A stretch of DNA of 64,000 bases from Haloferax sp. Q22 (GTDB taxonomy: Archaea > Halobacteriota > Halobacteria > Halobacteriales > Haloferacaceae). The translations under genes were made by a program, and so were the position numbers. This document shows, one piece after another, positions 60,546-64,000 of the stretch (within the stretch, counting starts at the first letter, position 1; each line of letters starts with the position of its first letter). The notes beneath the pieces are model-generated. The model made no database searches. It had not been told where the DNA came from and saw only the letters and a list, made by a program, of their open reading frames with translations. The DNA lies in contig NZ_LOEP01000037.1 in NCBI RefSeq assembly GCF_001482285.1, positions 124,001-188,000 on the forward strand, in the 5' to 3' direction.

Positions 60546-61808
60546 ATGTTCGAGGTCCAGTCCGAGTTGGCGGTGTTCGTCCTTCTGATGCTCGTCTGGA
60601 CCGTCTTCGTGCTGTATTCGGCCTCGGTGTTCACCTGGTTCGTCGAGGTGCTCGTCCTCGCGTGGCGACAGACCGTCCCCGCCGACGACGTCGCCTACGG
60701 CTACGACGACATCCAAGTGCGCATCATCACCATCGACGCTGCCAACATCGTCCAATCGACGGTCAACGCGGTCCCCGACGGTCTCGACGACGTTCGGGTC
60801 ATCGCGGAAAAACCGATTTCGGTCGACGGTGCGACGGTTCACGCCGTTCCCGAGGAGTTCACGTGCACGGCATCTCACAAGGGCCGCGCGCTCGAATGGG
60901 CGCGCCGCGAGGTCCCCTGCGACAAGGAGTTCGTCCTCTACCTCGACGAGGACACGTTGATGGCGAACTTCGAGGGGTTGCCGGAGGGTGACATCGTCCA
61001 GATAACCGAACTTCCGGTGTATACCGGTTCGTGGGTGACGTACCTCTCGGAGGTGTTCCGTATCGGTTACCAACGCGAACAGCGGGCGTTCGGCCGGTTC
61101 AGCTTCCCGCTGTACGCGTGGGGCGGCGGCATCGCGATTCGAACGAGTCTCGAAAATCGAATCACGTGGGACTCGAAGACCATCACCGAGGATACGGACT
61201 TCGCGTGGCGCGCGGCCGCCGATACTGGCCTCGATTTCAACGTGCTGAACTGCAAGTTCCGCAATCAGGCCCCGCCGTCGGTCATGACGATGCTCAAACA
61301 GCGTCGACGGTGGTTCTCCGGAACGCGACAGGACTCGGACCTGCTGCCGCTACACTATCAGATGTTCCTACAGTTCCGCCTCGTCGCGTGGGGCTTTTCG
61401 CCGCTCATTCCGCTGATAACCCTCATCACGTTCCTCGTCCCCGGCGCGCTCCCCGACCTGATGGTCTATCGAATCGGCTCCCTTCTCGAGTTCGCCACGC
61501 TGTTCGTCGTGACGGGCGCTGGCGTGGCAAGTTACTGGTCGGAGTCGAAACTCACGCTCCTCGCGGTCCCGTGGACGCCGATTCTCGTCGTCCTCAACAC
61601 GGCGGGCGCGCTCTGGGGGTTCGTCTCCCCGGTCGAGCACTTTGCCGTCACGACCAAGGTGCCGTTGGAGACGGTCGAAAAGCGCAACCCCGCGTTCGAA
61701 CCCGGTTCGCTCACGAAACACGACGGGCGGAACGACCTCCCCGAACATCTGGATATGAACCGCTTTACGAGCGAACACCGGGAGTCGTTTCATATCCATG
61801 ATAATTAA
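60546..61808 (+). CDS. Membrane glycosyltransferase family 2 (Egghead-like)
   Basis: A 420-residue processive-type GT2 protein. An N-terminal membrane span (LAVFVLLMLVWTVFVLYSASVFTWFVEVLVLAW) anchors it. The catalytic domain has the metal-binding DED of FVLYLDEDTL, the TEDTDFAWR motif and QRRRW (KQRRRWFSGT), and at least three membrane spans follow. This is the pattern of Egghead/beta-mannosyl transferases and cellulose-synthase-like enzymes that make or extend surface glycans from nucleotide sugars. Stands alone behind a palindromic promoter. Acceptor and sugar unknown. Confidence 0.85.
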   Translation: MFEVQSELAVFVLLMLVWTVFVLYSASVFTWFVEVLVLAWRQTVPADDVAYGYDDIQVRIITIDAANIVQSTVNAVPDGLDDVRVIAEKPISVDGATVHAVPEEFTCTASHKGRALEWARREVPCDKEFVLYLDEDTLMANFEGLPEGDIVQITELPVYTGSWVTYLSEVFRIGYQREQRAFGRFSFPLYAWGGGIAIRTSLENRITWDSKTITEDTDFAWRAAADTGLDFNVLNCKFRNQAPPSVMTMLKQRRRWFSGTRQDSDLLPLHYQMFLQFRLVAWGFSPLIPLITLITFLVPGALPDLMVYRIGSLLEFATLFVVTGAGVASYWSESKLTLLAVPWTPILVVLNTAGALWGFVSPVEHFAVTTKVPLETVEKRNPAFEPGSLTKHDGRNDLPEHLDMNRFTSEHRESFHIHDN

Positions 61809-61857
61809 TTGCGGACCGTTCGGACCGCACTACTCCCGGTGTGACCCCAAATAATAT

Positions 61858-61882
61858 CCCGCTAAATACAGCGTATTTGGCG
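61858..61882. promoter_or_regulatory. 25-bp palindrome between the glycosyltransferase and exchanger genes
   Basis: CCGCTAAATAC at 61858-61868 and GTATTTGGCGG at 61872-61882 are inverted copies with one mismatch and a three-base centre. It lies 50 bp after the glycosyltransferase stop and 185 bp before the exchanger start. It could be an operator or a terminator hairpin. The remainder of the 258-bp gap shows no gene. Confidence 0.5.
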
Positions 61883-62066
61883 GTACTGTCTACCGATTCT
61901 GCACATCACCACCTCGTGGGAACCGAATCAAGCCTTATCCATCGCAGCCGCAAACCTCCACCTGTATGTCATCTAGAAGACAACTTTGTCATCATCGTTC
62001 ACGCCGTTCGGTCGGAGCCGGCCCGACGGCCTGCGTGCACCGTCTCGGGACCGGGGGTGAGCGCCC

Positions 62067-63236
62067 GTGGCGGTAATCGAGTCGCTCGTCGGAAACGGGC
62101 TGTTCGTCCTGTTTCTCGCGGTGCTCGTCGGGATGGGTCTCGGCAAAATCAGTATCCGCGGCGTCAAGTTCGGCGTCGCGGGCCCGCTCTTCGCGGGGTT
62201 GGTGCTCGGCCACTTCGGCTTCACCGTCCCCGACGCGTACAGCGGCCTCACGCTGGCGCTGTTCGTCGCCGCGGTCGGCCTCATCGCGGACCACGAAATC
62301 GAGGGGACCGTCAAGGCGTACGGGCTCAACTTCGTCGCCGTCGCGGTGCTGATGCCAACCGTCGCGCTGGCGCTCACCTACGTCTGGACGCAGTTCGTCT
62401 TCCCCAACGCGTCCACGCCGCTCATCATGGGGTCGTTCTCGGGCGCGCTGACGAGCAGTCCCGGACTGGGGTCGGCCATCGAGGCCCTCCCCGCGGCCGC
62501 CCGGCAGGACTACCAAATCGGCCACTCCGTCGGCTACGTCGTCGGCGTCCTCGTCATCGTCGTGTTCCAGCAGTTGTACCCCGTCATCGCCCGACTGAAC
62601 CTCGACGACGAAAAACGCCGTTTCGACGAGGCTATCGGCGGGACCGCCGACGACGCGGCGTCGGAGTCCTCCGTCTCAGAGGTGACGTTCAGCGTGATGG
62701 GCTACGCGCTCGTCATCGTCGCTGGCGCGGTTGTCGGGTCGATTCCGATTCCGATGGGGCCGTTCGGCACGCCCTCGCTCGGGACAACTGGCGGCGTCCT
62801 CGTCGCCGCGCTCGTCTTCGGCTACTTCGGCCGGGTCGGTCCCGTACCGACGCGCATGGACACGACCATCCTCTCGGAGATTCGGGCGTTCACGCTCGCG
62901 ATGTTCCTCGCGGTCGTCGGCATCGGCGCCGGTGGCGGCTTCCTCGCGACCATCGCCGAGTACGGCCTCCAAATCGTGGCGGCCTCGGCGCTCACGAGCT
63001 TCGTCGCCATCCTCGCGGGCCTCGCGCTCACGCGGTACGTCTGGGGGATGGACTGGATTAGCGCCGCCGGCGGTATCACCGGCGGGCACACCGACACGAA
63101 GGGGCTCGCGGCCGCCGTCGACGCCACCGGCGCAGACGAGGTCGCGGCGGGCTACGGCAACACCTACCCCTTCGCGCTCCTGTTCATGGTCGTCTACGCG
63201 AAACTCCTCGTCATCGTCATCCCGCTCGCCGCGTAG
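62067..63236 (+). CDS. Aspartate:alanine-exchanger-family membrane protein (YidE/AspT-like)
   Basis: A 389-residue membrane protein starting at GTG, with about ten spans in two repeats. Each repeat begins with a glycine-rich entry (GMGLGKISIRGVKFGVAGPLFAGLVLGHFGF and IPMGPFGTPSLGTTGGVLVAALVFGYFG), the hallmark of the Asp-Al_Ex half domain found in AspT, YidE and YbjL. The bacterial proteins usually have central TrkA-C domains; here only a short Asp/Glu/Ser-rich linker (LDDEKRRFDEAIGGTADDAASESS) replaces them, so the regulatory module is missing. Probably an amino-acid or dicarboxylate exchanger. Confidence 0.8.
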   Translation: MAVIESLVGNGLFVLFLAVLVGMGLGKISIRGVKFGVAGPLFAGLVLGHFGFTVPDAYSGLTLALFVAAVGLIADHEIEGTVKAYGLNFVAVAVLMPTVALALTYVWTQFVFPNASTPLIMGSFSGALTSSPGLGSAIEALPAAARQDYQIGHSVGYVVGVLVIVVFQQLYPVIARLNLDDEKRRFDEAIGGTADDAASESSVSEVTFSVMGYALVIVAGAVVGSIPIPMGPFGTPSLGTTGGVLVAALVFGYFGRVGPVPTRMDTTILSEIRAFTLAMFLAVVGIGAGGGFLATIAEYGLQIVAASALTSFVAILAGLALTRYVWGMDWISAAGGITGGHTDTKGLAAAVDATGADEVAAGYGNTYPFALLFMVVYAKLLVIVIPLAA

Positions 63237-63425
63237 CGAACCGTTGGGGTTGTCGTAGTGCGAGGTGTTTGACCGGCCACGACCCGTCCGCAGTCGGGCG
63301 TTCTCTCTCGTGGTCGCCCCGCCCTCGGGCCGCGGTCTGGGTCGCCGACGACCCTCCAGGGGCTGGCTCCCGCGCCGTGGTAATCGAGTCACCGATTGAT
63401 GCGCTCACGGCACGTCTTCTCACGT

Positions 63426-64000
63426 ATGAACGCGCACGCGAACATCGGTCCCGACCGCGCTCGCAAACACGAGCCCTTCCCGGCGTACGGGCCCGTGGAT
63501 GCGGCGCTCGGATTCGTCGTCTTCTACCTGTTTGTCGAGCGCGCGACCCCGACTATCGTCGAAACCCTGACGAGTGTCGTTCCCGGGATCTCGGCGTCGG
63601 CGGTCGGCTTCGGACTCGCGGCGTTCTTGTGGTTCATCTTCGTCGTGACGACGCTCGACCAACTTCGTCGACAACTCGCGGCGCTCGGGGTCGTCGCCGG
63701 GGACGCCGGCCGACCCGTCCGCGTAGAGTTGGGGCGGGCGGTCCCCACCACCCCGCGGCTTCTCGTGTACGCCGTCATATCCGTTGTCGGCGGCTCCATC
63801 GCCGTTCTCACGTTCGACCGCGCCGTCGACGCGGGCATCGCGTTCATCCGACTCGTCGTGGACCTCGGTGTCGGCGTATTCCCGTTCGGCGCGTTCCCGA
63901 TCGTCGAGTTCCTCGTCATGGTCGTCTTCTTCGTCTCGTTCGGCGCGGCGACGCACTCGCTCGATAGGGTCGTCATCGGGATCGTCAGGGCTGCATTCGC
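63426..64000 (+). CDS. Polytopic membrane protein, cut by the right edge of the window
   Basis: An open frame of at least 191 codons from the ATG at 63426 (MNAHANIGPDRARKHEPFPA) runs to the window end without a stop. It has hydrophobic segments at about residues 28-42, 54-76, 114-132 and 158-178 separated by Arg/Asp-rich loops (TTLDQLRRQLAALGVVAGDAGRP). No enzymatic motif is visible. It follows the exchanger gene after 189 bp and is probably independent. The fourth segment contains FPIVEFLVMVVFFVSFGAATHSLDRV. Family not recognised. Confidence 0.65.
   Translation, partial: MNAHANIGPDRARKHEPFPAYGPVDAALGFVVFYLFVERATPTIVETLTSVVPGISASAVGFGLAAFLWFIFVVTTLDQLRRQLAALGVVAGDAGRPVRVELGRAVPTTPRLLVYAVISVVGGSIAVLTFDRAVDAGIAFIRLVVDLGVGVFPFGAFPIVEFLVMVVFFVSFGAATHSLDRVVIGIVRAAF

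Overview
The window is high-GC DNA with strongly acidic predicted proteins, Tat-type lipoprotein signals (RR motif followed by a Cys lipobox), short or absent 5' leaders behind TATA-like boxes, bop-activator-type HTH regulators, an Orc1/Cdc6 initiator with origin repeats, and a TATA-binding protein gene. Together these point to a haloarchaeon. Several proteins closely resemble what I remember of Haloferax enzymes. The Orc1 gene with its repeat array, a ParA-type partition locus and a VapBC pair suggest a megaplasmid or secondary replicon rather than the main chromosome; this is inference.

Layout: 0.2-17.6 kb is a pentose (D-xylose/L-arabinose type) oxidative catabolic region. It carries a five-gene sugar ABC transporter with two ATPases, two Gfo/Idh/MocA dehydrogenases, an extended SDR sugar dehydrogenase, an SMP-30 lactonase, an enolase-superfamily sugar-acid dehydratase, an FAH-family 2-keto-3-deoxy-acid dehydratase, a semialdehyde dehydrogenase, two further SDRs and a zinc alcohol dehydrogenase. 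This would convert pentose to 2-oxoglutarate without phosphorylation. 17.9-24.7 kb is a dipeptide/oligopeptide-type ABC operon with a fused double ATPase and a divergent-style HTH regulator upstream. 24.9-28.6 kb holds a SLC13-type anion transporter, the ParA operon (with 9-bp AT-rich iterons on both sides) and VapBC.

28.7-41.3 kb reads as a glycine-betaine-to-pyruvate island: BCCT transporter with a 55-residue membrane companion, Rieske oxygenase with an overlapping small zinc-ligand protein, dimethylglycine/sarcosine dehydrogenase, sarcosine oxidase, serine hydroxymethyltransferase, threonine/serine dehydratase and an HTH regulator. 41.5-43.2 kb has a GlcG-type protein and an M20 amidohydrolase. 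43.3-46.0 kb is the replication origin: orc1, eight origin repeats in two facing groups, a simple-sequence tract and tbp. A ninth, isolated origin-type repeat lies at 49.76 kb.

46.2-49.3 kb is a thiamine-salvage operon (two TenA proteins of different catalytic type plus a sodium:solute symporter) behind a palindrome. 49.3-54.0 kb is mixed: a flavin-nucleotide-type oxidase, an acetyltransferase-like gene broken near its start by a 4-bp duplication, an aldo/keto reductase, Spo0M, a Tat-exported protein and a small wHTH-type protein. 54.1-58.1 kb looks imported or decaying: a 5'-damaged diadenylate-cyclase-like gene, UspA, a P1B-4 metal ATPase, a frameshifted SdpI-like pseudogene and an IS200/IS605-type right-end hairpin. 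58.1-60.3 kb is a molybdate/tungstate uptake operon without its ATPase. 60.5-64.0 kb has a membrane glycosyltransferase, an aspartate:alanine-exchanger-type protein and a membrane protein cut by the window edge. I saw no tRNA, rRNA, intact insertion sequence or CRISPR array.
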